In this document: in pieces, positions 30,368 to 38,371 of the stretch
Position numbering within the stretch: the first letter of the stretch is position 1
Layout of the letters: every line of letters begins with the position of its first letter
Assembly (NCBI GenBank): GCA_030148865.1
Contig: JASBSR010000042.1
Location: 1-42,282 of the forward strand
Length of the DNA stretch: 42,282 bases
DNA from: Gammaproteobacteria bacterium
Lineage (GTDB): Bacteria > Pseudomonadota > Gammaproteobacteria > SZUA-229
Direction of reading: 5' to 3'
The notes under the pieces: model-generated
The model's database searches: none
Told to the model about the DNA's origin: nothing
The model's input: only the letters and a program-made list of their open reading frames with translations
Translations under genes and position numbers: made by a program

Positions 30368-31024
30368 TCAACAACCCTTGAGTTCTCGTATTAATTTGTT
30401 GTGACCGGCAGCTTCACCATAACCCGCCTTACAACTGATATCGGCTTGTTGATAATCTTTAATAGTATACACGCGTGGGTTTCCCGAGGAACTGGTGTTT
30501 ACGTCCTGTTGTGAACTTCCGTCTGGCAGAAACTCATAACCGACAATAGTATTGTCAGATTCAGCCTGGACAGCGGCTGTCGTGGTATTGCTCACTGTGC
30601 TGGTCACGCGGCGTGTGGCGGAACCGTTTATATACGCGACCCGATGATTTGTTGTTTGAATCGTCTCGCGTGAGCCTGTTATTTGCGAGGCCACCTGTCT
30701 TGCTGTGAGCTGGATGCGGTTTTGATGTGCACTATTGCCGTGTGCCCTGTATTGCTCATAGTTCGCGCTGGTGGTGTCGCCTGTCACAGGTAAGGTGTTT
30801 GCTGCAGTGGTCTGGGCGGACTCTGCCAGTGCTGCTGTACGGATCTCCAGGCTATCTGGTTCGAGATTGTAGTGGGCCTGGTCGCGACTGGTGACAGCAG
30901 ACGCGGTCTGGGCTAGTGCAGCCTTCACCGCCTGTTGTGGCGCGTAAGCCTGGTATAAAAACCCGCAATAAGCGAGGGTGAATACCCCGAGAAGAATACC
31001 GATATTCATACGTGTTACATCCAC
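30368..31024 (-). CDS. Hypothetical membrane-anchored protein
   Basis: The only likely gene on the minus strand. The 218-residue product has one N-terminal hydrophobic helix (about residues 7-27), then a Thr/Ser/Ala/Gln-rich, low-complexity region suggesting an extended periplasmic part. The more conserved-looking C-terminus is YTIKDYQQADISCKAGYGEA...LKGC, with two cysteines that could pair. I do not recognise the family. A second ATG at codon 6 is an alternative start. It lies between the TPS operon and mutL, with its promoter side facing mutL. The alternating frames on the other strand do not encode anything better. Confidence 0.55.
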   Translation of the reverse strand: MDVTRMNIGILLGVFTLAYCGFLYQAYAPQQAVKAALAQTASAVTSRDQAHYNLEPDSLEIRTAALAESAQTTAANTLPVTGDTTSANYEQYRAHGNSAHQNRIQLTARQVASQITGSRETIQTTNHRVAYINGSATRRVTSTVSNTTTAAVQAESDNTIVGYEFLPDGSSQQDVNTSSSGNPRVYTIKDYQQADISCKAGYGEAAGHNKLIRELKGC

Positions 31025-31152
31025 TGGCAGCCGGATTGTTCAGCCTCTAGTCTAGCCATCTGCTGTTACAATATCATGACCTGTCACCCGATCCGGCAAA
31101 GCCGCTGCCTGGCATCGACAAAGCACCCAGTTTCACTCTCAGGATATCCATA

Positions 31153-31158
31153 TATAAT
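31153..31158 (+). promoter_or_regulatory. TATAAT box immediately before mutL (possible leaderless start)
   Basis: A perfect TATAAT ends seven bases before the mutL ATG at 31166, placing the expected transcription start at the start codon. No Shine-Dalgarno sequence precedes the ATG and the -35 region is weak. It would give mutL its own promoter after the accessory block. Confidence 0.42.
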
Positions 31159-31165
31159 GTGTCCC

Positions 31166-32971
31166 ATGCCGCAACGTATCCTCGCCATGCCCACCCAACT
31201 GGTCAACCAGATCGCCGCTGGCGAGGTAGTTGAGCGTCCGGCCTCGGTGGTGAAGGAGTTGCTGGAGAACAGTCTGGATGCAAGAGCCACGCGGATTGAG
31301 ATCGATGTTGAGCAGGGCGGCATCAAGTCGATTCGCATTCGCGACAATGGTCACGGTATCCATAAAGAGGATTTGATCCTGTCACTGTCACCGCACGCGA
31401 CCAGCAAGATCCGCAGCCTGGATGACCTCGAACGTGTGCACAGTCTGGGTTTTCGCGGTGAAGCGCTGCCCAGCATTGCCTCGGTGAGCCGTTTGAGCCT
31501 GACCTCACGCTGGCATGAGGATGATACCGGCTGGCGTATTAGTTCCAAAGCCAGTCGTGATTTCGATGTGCAGCCCGCTGCTTTAGCTCAGGGCACGGAA
31601 GTCGAAGTGCGCGATCTATTCTTTAATGTGCCTGCGCGACGCAAATTTTTGCGCACCGAAAAAACTGAATTCAATCATCTCGAAGAAGTGGTGAAACGTA
31701 TCGCACTGAGTCACTTTGATGTTGATATTTCACTGCGTCATAACCAGCGCACAGTGCGTCAGTTGCGCAAAGCGGATGACCAGTTGCAACAGGAAACGCG
31801 TATCGCGGAGATTTTTGGTCCGGCGTTTATCGAGCAGGCCGTGCACGTGGATTTTACGATTGATGGTTTCAGGCTCTGGGGCTGGATTGGACTGCCAACA
31901 TTTTCGCGCAGTCAGGCAGATATGCAATATTTTTATGTCAACGGTCGTATGGTACGCGACAAGCTGGTGAGCCACGCAGTGCGTCAGGCCTATCAGGATG
32001 TTTTGTTTCATGGCCGTCACCCCGCTTTTGTATTGTTTTTTGAACTCGACGCCAAAGCGGTGGATGTGAATGCGCACCCTGGCAAGCACGAAGTGCGGTT
32101 TCGCGAATCACGCGCGGTGCACGATGTTCTGTTTCGCGCCATTCATAAGTCACTGGCAGAAACCCGGCCCAGCAATAATGATGCGCATAACATCAGCCAT
32201 TTCGGGTCGCGTACCTCTGTGTTTGCCGGCCTGGCTTCAGCTTCCGGCAGCCACAGACAGCACCCGGATCAGCAGGGACTAAAACTCGCCATCGCCGAGC
32301 AGATGAGCGCCTACGGTCAGCTCGCCGATGTCGACAGAACTGCTGGGCGCGAACACAGTGCCCAGGCTGCGAATGTTCAGAGCGGTTATCCTCCGTTGGG
32401 TTTTGCCTGCGCGCAGTTACACGGTATTTATATTCTTGCCGAGAATCAGCAGGGCATGGTACTGGTGGACATGCACGCGGCACACGAACGCATCACCTAT
32501 GAGCGCCTAAAACAGGCGCATCACGAAGGCGGTATTCAGTCGCAGCCACTGTTGGTGCCGATTTCACTGGTAGTGAGCGAAAAAGAATCGCGTTGGGTGG
32601 AAGCCAATCCTGGGGTTTTCAGTGAGCTCGGTTTTGAAATCGATAGCACCGGGCCGGAAAGCGTTCGCATTCGTCAGTGTCCGATCATGCTCGCGCACAG
32701 CGATGCCGAAACTTTATTGCGCGACGTGCTTGCCGACTGCATGACGCACGGCAGTAGCACGCGGATACACGAGGCGATTAATCAAGTGCTATCGACCATG
32801 GCCTGCCATGGTTCGGTGCGGGCACATCGTCAGTTAACGATGACAGAAATGAATGCATTGCTGCGCGATATGGAAACCACCGAACGCAGCGGTCAATGCA
32901 ATCATGGCCGACCAACCTGGGTACAGCTGTCTATCGCAGAACTTGATAAATTATTTATGCGGGGGCGATGA
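31166..32971 (+). CDS. mutL: DNA mismatch repair protein MutL, endonuclease type
   Basis: MutL couples mismatch recognition by MutS to strand removal. From ATG 31166 it has 601 residues; the frame is open upstream to 31076, but homology starts at MPQRILAMPTQLVNQIAAGE. The N-terminal GHKL ATPase shows ENSLDA, DNGHGI and GFRGEALPSIASVS. The C-terminal domain has DMHAAHERITYE, which fits the metal-binding endonuclease pattern DQHA-x2-E-x4-E with Met for Gln, plus ACHGSVRA, CNHGRPT and a terminal FMR. These are the motifs of nicking MutL proteins found in species without MutH; E. coli MutL lacks them. It is followed by miaA after 84 bases. Confidence 0.95.
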   Translation: MPQRILAMPTQLVNQIAAGEVVERPASVVKELLENSLDARATRIEIDVEQGGIKSIRIRDNGHGIHKEDLILSLSPHATSKIRSLDDLERVHSLGFRGEALPSIASVSRLSLTSRWHEDDTGWRISSKASRDFDVQPAALAQGTEVEVRDLFFNVPARRKFLRTEKTEFNHLEEVVKRIALSHFDVDISLRHNQRTVRQLRKADDQLQQETRIAEIFGPAFIEQAVHVDFTIDGFRLWGWIGLPTFSRSQADMQYFYVNGRMVRDKLVSHAVRQAYQDVLFHGRHPAFVLFFELDAKAVDVNAHPGKHEVRFRESRAVHDVLFRAIHKSLAETRPSNNDAHNISHFGSRTSVFAGLASASGSHRQHPDQQGLKLAIAEQMSAYGQLADVDRTAGREHSAQAANVQSGYPPLGFACAQLHGIYILAENQQGMVLVDMHAAHERITYERLKQAHHEGGIQSQPLLVPISLVVSEKESRWVEANPGVFSELGFEIDSTGPESVRIRQCPIMLAHSDAETLLRDVLADCMTHGSSTRIHEAINQVLSTMACHGSVRAHRQLTMTEMNALLRDMETTERSGQCNHGRPTWVQLSIAELDKLFMRGR

Positions 32972-32975
32972 ATAG

Positions 32976-33034
32976 AATGAACAGTGAAAAATAGACTTCA
33001 AAAGCCAGGCAATCGAGTTTTTTCACTTTTCATT
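32976..33034. repeat. Imperfect inverted repeat between mutL and miaA
   Basis: Arms at 32976-32991 and 33019-33034 (AATGAACAGTGAAAAA against TTTTTCACTTTTCATT) match at 15 of 16 positions with a 27-base spacer. It may form a weak stem in the mutL-miaA mRNA. Confidence 0.45.
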
Positions 33035-33055
33035 GATCGCAATATATAAAGAACA

Positions 33056-34018
33056 ATGAATCCACTAATAATACAGACAGCCGACAGCACGGATGCCCCA
33101 CTTGCGATCTGCATCATGGGCCCGACTGCCACCGGCAAGACCGAGCTTGCGCTGCGCATTGCCGAAGCCTTGCCGGCGGATCTGATCAGCGTCGATTCGG
33201 CCATGGTCTACCGCGGTCTTGATATTGGCAGCGCCAAGCCGGATGCGCTCACACTGCAACAATATCCGCATCGCCTGATCGATATCCTCGACCCTGCCGA
33301 AGCTTATTCAGCCGGCCAGTTTTGTGAGCATGCGCTGGCCGAAATGCGAGCCATTACCGCCGCCGGGCGCCTGCCTGTGCTGGTGGGTGGTACCATGCTG
33401 TATTTTAATGCGCTGCAGAATGGTATTGCCGGCTTGCCGGATGCCGATCCGGTGGTGCGTGCCCGGCTCGATGCCGAAGCCACCGAGCATGGGCTGGCAA
33501 GACTGCACGCGAGGCTGGCCAGACTCGACCCGGCGGCGGCCGAGCGCATCCACCCCAATGATCCACAAAGGATTCAAAGAGCGTTGGAAGTCTATGAAAT
33601 AACAGGAAAAACACTTACTGTGCTGCACGCTGAACAGGCGCAGAAAAAATTACCCTATCGCTTACTGAAAATTGCCCTGATGCCGCCCGGTGACCGTGCA
33701 GGGTTACGCCAAGTTATCGCTGCGCGTTTTGACACGATGCTGGTCGCCGGTCTCATCGATGAAGTGCGGGGCCTGTACCGGCGCGGTGATCTCAGCCCCG
33801 AGCTGCCGGCGATTCGGGCGGTGGGCTATCGTCAGGTATGGGCCTACCTGGCGGGGGATTACGATTATCCAAGTATGCGCGAGAAAGCGATCATCGCCAC
33901 CGCTCAGCTCGCCAAGCGGCAAATGACCTGGCTGCGTAAGGAGCCAGAGTGCAACTTTATCGCACCGGAGAAGGTCGAACTACAGAACTTGCTGAAATAT
34001 CTGGAATCTTTACTATGA
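33056..34018 (+). CDS. miaA: tRNA dimethylallyltransferase
   Basis: MiaA transfers a dimethylallyl group to A37 of tRNAs that read codons beginning with U, the first step toward ms2i6A. It has 320 residues, a normal length. The P-loop GPTATGKT is at 22-29, followed by ISVDSAMVYRGLDIGSAKP, HRLIDILDPAEAYSAGQF, LVGGTMLYF and, near the end, AIRAVGYRQVWAYL and AKRQMTWLRKEP. It is in the conserved superoperon place before hfq, which starts 102 bases further on. Confidence 0.96.
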   Translation: MNPLIIQTADSTDAPLAICIMGPTATGKTELALRIAEALPADLISVDSAMVYRGLDIGSAKPDALTLQQYPHRLIDILDPAEAYSAGQFCEHALAEMRAITAAGRLPVLVGGTMLYFNALQNGIAGLPDADPVVRARLDAEATEHGLARLHARLARLDPAAAERIHPNDPQRIQRALEVYEITGKTLTVLHAEQAQKKLPYRLLKIALMPPGDRAGLRQVIAARFDTMLVAGLIDEVRGLYRRGDLSPELPAIRAVGYRQVWAYLAGDYDYPSMREKAIIATAQLAKRQMTWLRKEPECNFIAPEKVELQNLLKYLESLL

Positions 34019-34120
34019 TAGTATGGCAAGCATAGGTAAATGAGGAGTATACTCAGATACTTAGCGTAATGTATTGTCATAGTAGTACAGATCATAATAA
34101 CTATAACGGGGAACGGGATA

Positions 34121-34363
34121 ATGTCAAAGGGGCACCATTTACAAGACCCTTACTTGAATGCCTTGCGCCGAGAGCGCGTACCAGTGGCGATTTATCTGGT
34201 CAACGGCATCAAGCTACAGGGGCAGATAGAGTCTTTTGATCAGTTTGCCGTGTTACTTAAAAATACAGTGACACAAATGGTTTACAAACATGCTATTTCA
34301 ACCGTGGTGCCAGCACGACCGATTAAATGGACGGAAGCTACTAACGGCAGTGATGAGAGTTGA
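34121..34363 (+). CDS. hfq: RNA chaperone Hfq
   Basis: This hexameric Sm-like protein pairs small RNAs with mRNAs. It has 80 residues: the conserved core is complete ([35 protein letters not shown], with the Sm2 motif YKHAIST) and the disordered C-terminal tail is short. The upstream gap contains a 10-bp palindrome (GAGTATACTC at 34045-34054), and a GGGG/ACGGG purine stretch precedes the ATG. A clear terminator follows, so hflX probably has its own promoter here. Confidence 0.97.
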   Translation: MSKGHHLQDPYLNALRRERVPVAIYLVNGIKLQGQIESFDQFAVLLKNTVTQMVYKHAISTVVPARPIKWTEATNGSDES

Positions 34364-34393
34364 AGTATACTGTTAGCCCGCCGCGTAAAAGAT

Positions 34394-34417
34394 GGTCGCC
34401 TGAGGCGGCCGTTTTTT
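34394..34417 (+). terminator. Intrinsic terminator after hfq
   Basis: A 7-bp stem (GGTCGCC with GGCGGCC, one T-G pair), a 3-base loop and a G plus T6 run. It separates hfq from hflX. Confidence 0.88.
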
Positions 34418-34444
34418 ATGCTGAGGTTTGAATCGAAATCTCCG

Positions 34445-34620
34445 ATCAGAGCCGAATGGTACTTAACTTAAACGTAACAAGATTCAGGAGTCGTCATTCT
34501 GATATGTTTTTGGCAGGAAGCCATTAGTTTAAACAGTGGGTTCCTGCCAAAAGCATGCGGCAATGACGAGAATATCCTTGATATGCTCTTAAGTAAGCAC
34601 CATTACAATCAGAGCCGAAT
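34445..34620. repeat. Palindromic MITE/REP-like element with flanking 13-bp direct repeats
   Basis: Positions 34455-34605 form a long imperfect palindrome. The ends are AATGGTACTTAACTTAA and TTAAGTAAGCACCATT. The middle holds a 12-bp perfect stem TTTTGGCAGGAA/TTCCTGCCAAAA (about 34508-34551) and matching CGTCATT/AATGACG boxes, as in dispersed intergenic repeats of proteobacteria. The 13-mer ATCAGAGCCGAAT occurs at 34445-34457 and again at 34608-34620, like a target duplication. The rest of the 321-base hfq-hflX gap holds the hfq terminator and no gene. Confidence 0.75.
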
Positions 34621-34684
34621 TTTATAAACCAGCATCGACGCCAGCACTTGCCTAAATTTATTTTTTCTCAGTCTGTTATTACCC

Positions 34685-35983
34685 ATGTTTGAACGCCCCG
34701 AGATTGGTGAACGCGCGATTCTCGTGCATATGGACATTCACGATGAAAGCCATCGCGAAGATCTCGCCGAATTTACCGAACTGGTGACCTCGGCGGGTGC
34801 TGAAGTGGCCGCCGTGGCGACCACCAGCCGCCATCGCCCGGAAGCCAAATATTTTATTGGGGTCGGCAAGGCAGAAGAAATCGTTGGCTTGATCAAACAG
34901 CACCAGGCCGAAGTCGTGTTATTCAATCACGCGCTCAGTCCTTCGCAGGAGCGCAATCTGGAAATTCTGCTGCAATGCCGAGTGCTCGACCGTACCGGCC
35001 TGATTCTGGACATATTTGCGCAACGTGCGCGCTCGTTCGAAGGTAAATTGCAGGTCGAGCTGGCTCAGCTACGGCATATGTCGACCCGTCTGGTACGGGG
35101 CTGGACGCATCTGGAACGGCAGAAGGGGGGTATTGGCCTGCGCGGCCCGGGTGAGACCCAGCTGGAAACCGACCGTCGCCTGCTCGCGGTGCGTATCAAA
35201 CAGATCAACAAACGCCTGGATAAGGTACGCAAACAGCGCGAGCAGGGCCGACAGGCACGACGCAAGGCAGAAGTGCCGACAATTTCGCTGGTCGGCTATA
35301 CCAATGCCGGAAAATCCACGCTGTTCAATACTCTGGCCGACGAAAATGTTTATGTTCAGGATCAGTTATTCGCGACCCTTGATCCCACGCTGCGCAGCGT
35401 ATCTCTGGCCAACGATGTCAACGTGATTTTTGCCGATACCGTGGGTTTTATCCGGCATCTGCCGCACGATCTGGTGGATGCGTTTCGCTCCACTTTGCAG
35501 GAAACCGCACAGGCGCATTTGTTGCTGCACGTCATCGATGTGATCGATGAAAATCGCGAGGATCGCGTGATCGAGGTCGAATCGGTGCTTGCACAGATTG
35601 CTGCTGACAAAATTCCCTGCATCCAGGTGATGAACAAGATCGATGCCACCAGTGCGCGCCCGCGGGTGGATATGGATGACCAAGGTCGGGTGCGCCGGGT
35701 CTGGCTGTCCGCCGCCACTGGTCAGGGCGTCGAGCTATTGCAGCAGGTATTGTGCGAGTATTTCCGCGATGAAACCGTGCAGGCTGCGATTTTGCTCAAA
35801 CCGGCGCAGGCACGTCTGCGCGCGATGTTATTCGAGCTGGGCGCAATACGTCAGGAAACGATTGATGCCAATGGCGGGTTTCATCTCGATATTTCAATCG
35901 CGCGTCGTGACCTGAATCAGCTCGCCCGCCGCGAGCCACAGATGCTGGATGCTATCAATGGTGTATTGTCTGGCGTAGCATGA
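34685..35983 (+). CDS. hflX: GTPase HflX (ribosome rescue/splitting factor)
   Basis: HflX is an Obg-HflX GTPase that splits stalled 70S ribosomes, especially under heat stress. The 432 residues comprise an N-terminal HflX domain (AKYFIGVGKAEEI, LFNHALSPSQERNLE), the GxGETQLETDRR linker signature (GLRGPGETQLETDRR, about 151-165), and a GTPase domain with G1 GYTNAGKST at 204-212, DTVG at 251-254 and NKID at 317-320. The length is normal. It is preceded by the palindromic repeat rather than by direct continuation of hfq, and followed by hflK after 121 bases. Confidence 0.96.
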   Translation: MFERPEIGERAILVHMDIHDESHREDLAEFTELVTSAGAEVAAVATTSRHRPEAKYFIGVGKAEEIVGLIKQHQAEVVLFNHALSPSQERNLEILLQCRVLDRTGLILDIFAQRARSFEGKLQVELAQLRHMSTRLVRGWTHLERQKGGIGLRGPGETQLETDRRLLAVRIKQINKRLDKVRKQREQGRQARRKAEVPTISLVGYTNAGKSTLFNTLADENVYVQDQLFATLDPTLRSVSLANDVNVIFADTVGFIRHLPHDLVDAFRSTLQETAQAHLLLHVIDVIDENREDRVIEVESVLAQIAADKIPCIQVMNKIDATSARPRVDMDDQGRVRRVWLSAATGQGVELLQQVLCEYFRDETVQAAILLKPAQARLRAMLFELGAIRQETIDANGGFHLDISIARRDLNQLARREPQMLDAINGVLSGVA

Positions 35984-36104
35984 GCGTGTAAAAGGGGACT
36001 TTGCTTGCGGCGACTGCCCAAGCCACCTAAAATGCCTCGGGTTCGGCTGCTGAAATAGCAGACCGCTCGGAGCTTACACATTAATATAGAGTTGGGAGTA
36101 TGGC

Positions 36105-37262
36105 ATGGCCTGGAATGAACCTGGTGGCAACGGTGATAAAGATCCCTGGGGGAACCGGGGTAGCAATCAGGGGCCCCCGGACCTCGATGAAGTGTTACGC
36201 AACCTGCAGAAAAAATTCGGCGGTATCTTCGGTGGCAAAAAAGGCCCACGTAGCACCAGCGGTGGATCTTCCGGGAGCGGCCTGGGCCTCGGTGTCATCA
36301 TCGGCGTGATTCTCATTGCCTGGGTGGCAATCGGATTGTACAAGGTTGAAGAAGCTGAGGTGGGTGTCGTGCTGCGCTTTGGTGCTCACGTGGATACCAC
36401 CCAGCGCGGACTGCACTGGGTAGCGCGTCCTTTTGAAAACGTTGAAATCGTCAATGTCGCGGAACGCCGTCAGGTGCCGTTCAAGGGTACGGTGCTGACC
36501 CAGGATGAAAACATTATTGATCTTCAGGGTACGCTGCAATATCAAATTATTGACGCTGAAAAATATTCGTTCAACGTCCGCGATCCAGAAGAATCATTGA
36601 ATCAGGCGGTCGAGAGTGCGATACGCCTGAATGTGGGGCAGAGCAAGATGGATTACATCATCACCGAAGGTCGTGATGAAATCGGTAGCCGAATCAAACG
36701 CACGGTACAGGAAATTATCGATAGCTATGGTACCGGTCTGTCGGTATTCGAAGTCAACATTCAGGGGGTAAATCCACCCGAAGCTGTGCGTCAGGCGTTT
36801 CAGGACGTGATTCAGGCGCGCGAAGACAAACAACGCTCGATCAACGAAGCCGAAGCATATCGTAATGAAGTGTTGCCAAAAGCGCGCGGGGCTGCTGCGC
36901 GTATGCGTGAAGAAGCTGACGCCTACAAGCAGGAAGTGACCACCCGCTCGGAAGGTGAGGCCGATCGCTTTGTGAAGTTACTGACTGAATATAAAAAATC
37001 TCCGGCAGTAACGCGTGATCGTTTATATCTGGATATGATGGAGTCTGTCCTGACGAACAGTTCAAAAGTTATGGTCGATGTCAAAGGCGGCAATAATCTG
37101 TTGTATTTACCACTGGATAAACTCATGCAACGCAGTGCAGACGGCAACACGAATTCAGTCGCCATGCCTGACAGCCTGCAGCATTTACAGCAACGCGAAA
37201 CGCAGCGACGCAAAACTCAGGAAACGAATACCCTTAACATGCGCGCCCGGGAGACACGATAA
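36105..37262 (+). CDS. hflK: HflK, SPFH-domain regulator of FtsH
   Basis: HflK forms with HflC a large inner-membrane cage around the FtsH protease and modulates its activity. The 385 residues begin with a Gly/Asn/Pro-rich cytoplasmic tail (MAWNEPGGNGDKDPWG), then a membrane helix (about 62-80) and a band-7/SPFH domain (RFGAHVDTTQRGLHW...). The start at 36105 is favoured over the out-of-frame ATG at 36100 because of sequence homology and a GGGAG site (36094-36098) six bases upstream. The stop overlaps the hflC start (TAATG). Confidence 0.95.
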   Translation: MAWNEPGGNGDKDPWGNRGSNQGPPDLDEVLRNLQKKFGGIFGGKKGPRSTSGGSSGSGLGLGVIIGVILIAWVAIGLYKVEEAEVGVVLRFGAHVDTTQRGLHWVARPFENVEIVNVAERRQVPFKGTVLTQDENIIDLQGTLQYQIIDAEKYSFNVRDPEESLNQAVESAIRLNVGQSKMDYIITEGRDEIGSRIKRTVQEIIDSYGTGLSVFEVNIQGVNPPEAVRQAFQDVIQAREDKQRSINEAEAYRNEVLPKARGAAARMREEADAYKQEVTTRSEGEADRFVKLLTEYKKSPAVTRDRLYLDMMESVLTNSSKVMVDVKGGNNLLYLPLDKLMQRSADGNTNSVAMPDSLQHLQQRETQRRKTQETNTLNMRARETR

Positions 37263-38128
37263 TGAATGCCAATGTATTCAAAATAGGAATCCCGGTTGTC
37301 TTGCTGGTGATCTGGCTGTTTTTCACTTTTACTGTCGGCGAGCGCCAGAAAGCCATCTTGCTTAAATTTGGTGAAATTGTTGAATCAGATTACAAACCCG
37401 GCCTGCACTGGAAGATTCCAGTCTGGAACAATGTTAAGAAATTCGATGACCGGATTTTAACTATTGATGCCCGTCCCAGCAGTTTTTACACTGGCGAGCA
37501 AAAAGACCTGATCGTTGACTCCTATGTGAAATGGCGTATTGCTGATGTTGTGCAGTACTATAAATCAACCACGGGCAGTGAGCGCAAGGCGGGTGAATTA
37601 CTCTATCAGGTGATTAATAATGGTCTGCGCGACGAGTTCGGTAAACGCACCATTCAGGAAGTGGTTGCAGGTGACCGTGAAGATATCATGGACATTATGA
37701 AGACTCAGGCCGCGAAACGTGCAGAGACGCTTGGTATTGAAGTCATCGACGTACGTATCAAGAAAATCGAGTTACCACCACAGGTGAGTGAGTCAGTATA
37801 TAACCGCATGCGTACCGGTCGTGAACGGGTAGCGCGTGATATTCGTTCCAAGGGTGCGGAAGCCGCTGAACGTATTCGCGCTGATGCGGATCGTCAGAGC
37901 AGCGTGATTGTGGCTGAAGCTTACCGCGATTCAGAAATCGTGCGTGGTGAAGGTGATGCCGTTGCGACCGATACTTATGCGAAAGCGTTTTCCAAAGACC
38001 GTGAGTTCTACAAGTTCTACCGTAGTCTGACAGCTTATAAGAATAATTTTTCCAGCAGTGAAGATGTGATTCTGTTGCAGCCAGATTCGGAATATTTTAA
38101 ATATTTCAAGAATTCACAGGGCAAGTAG
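37262..38128 (+). CDS. hflC: HflC, SPFH-domain regulator of FtsH
   Basis: This is the partner of HflK in the FtsH-HflKC complex. The 288 residues have an N-terminal membrane helix (about 8-25), then the SPFH domain (LLKFGEIVESDYKPGLHWKIP) and the C-terminal helical region with VWGEGDA-like sequence (VRGEGDAVATDTYAKAFSKDREFYKFYRSL) that is characteristic of HflC. Translation is probably coupled to hflK through the one-base TAATG overlap. Confidence 0.96.
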   Translation: MNANVFKIGIPVVLLVIWLFFTFTVGERQKAILLKFGEIVESDYKPGLHWKIPVWNNVKKFDDRILTIDARPSSFYTGEQKDLIVDSYVKWRIADVVQYYKSTTGSERKAGELLYQVINNGLRDEFGKRTIQEVVAGDREDIMDIMKTQAAKRAETLGIEVIDVRIKKIELPPQVSESVYNRMRTGRERVARDIRSKGAEAAERIRADADRQSSVIVAEAYRDSEIVRGEGDAVATDTYAKAFSKDREFYKFYRSLTAYKNNFSSSEDVILLQPDSEYFKYFKNSQGK

Positions 38129-38176
38129 TACGTTTTTGCATGCATGCTGATTTGCTGAGGCGCGATTAACCAGATA

Positions 38177-38365
38177 ATGTTGTGGGATGATTTGATTCGT
38201 GCGCTGGCGCTGGTGCTGGTAATAGAGGGCATATTGCCTTTTATTAATCCTGCCGGCTGGCGACAGGCAATGACGCAGGCGGGACGACTTTCTGACAATG
38301 CACTTAGAAGCCTTGGTCTTGGTAGTATGCTGGCGGGTGTGCTGGTACTCTATTTCTTAAATTAA
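38177..38365 (+). CDS. DUF2065 family small membrane protein (YjeT-like)
   Basis: A 62-residue protein made almost entirely of two hydrophobic helices (about 5-24 and 44-61) linked by a short GWRQAMTQ segment. Its size and place between hflC and hisZ/purA match E. coli YjeT. Its function is unknown; a link with HflKC is suggested only by conserved synteny. The hisZ start follows six bases after the stop. Confidence 0.85.
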   Translation: MLWDDLIRALALVLVIEGILPFINPAGWRQAMTQAGRLSDNALRSLGLGSMLAGVLVLYFLN

Positions 38366-38371
38366 AGAACC

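Noticed and set aside
31076-31165. N-terminal extension of mutL
   Set aside because: The added 30 residues have no counterpart in MutL proteins and contain the promoter-like TATAAT; the family start is at 31166.
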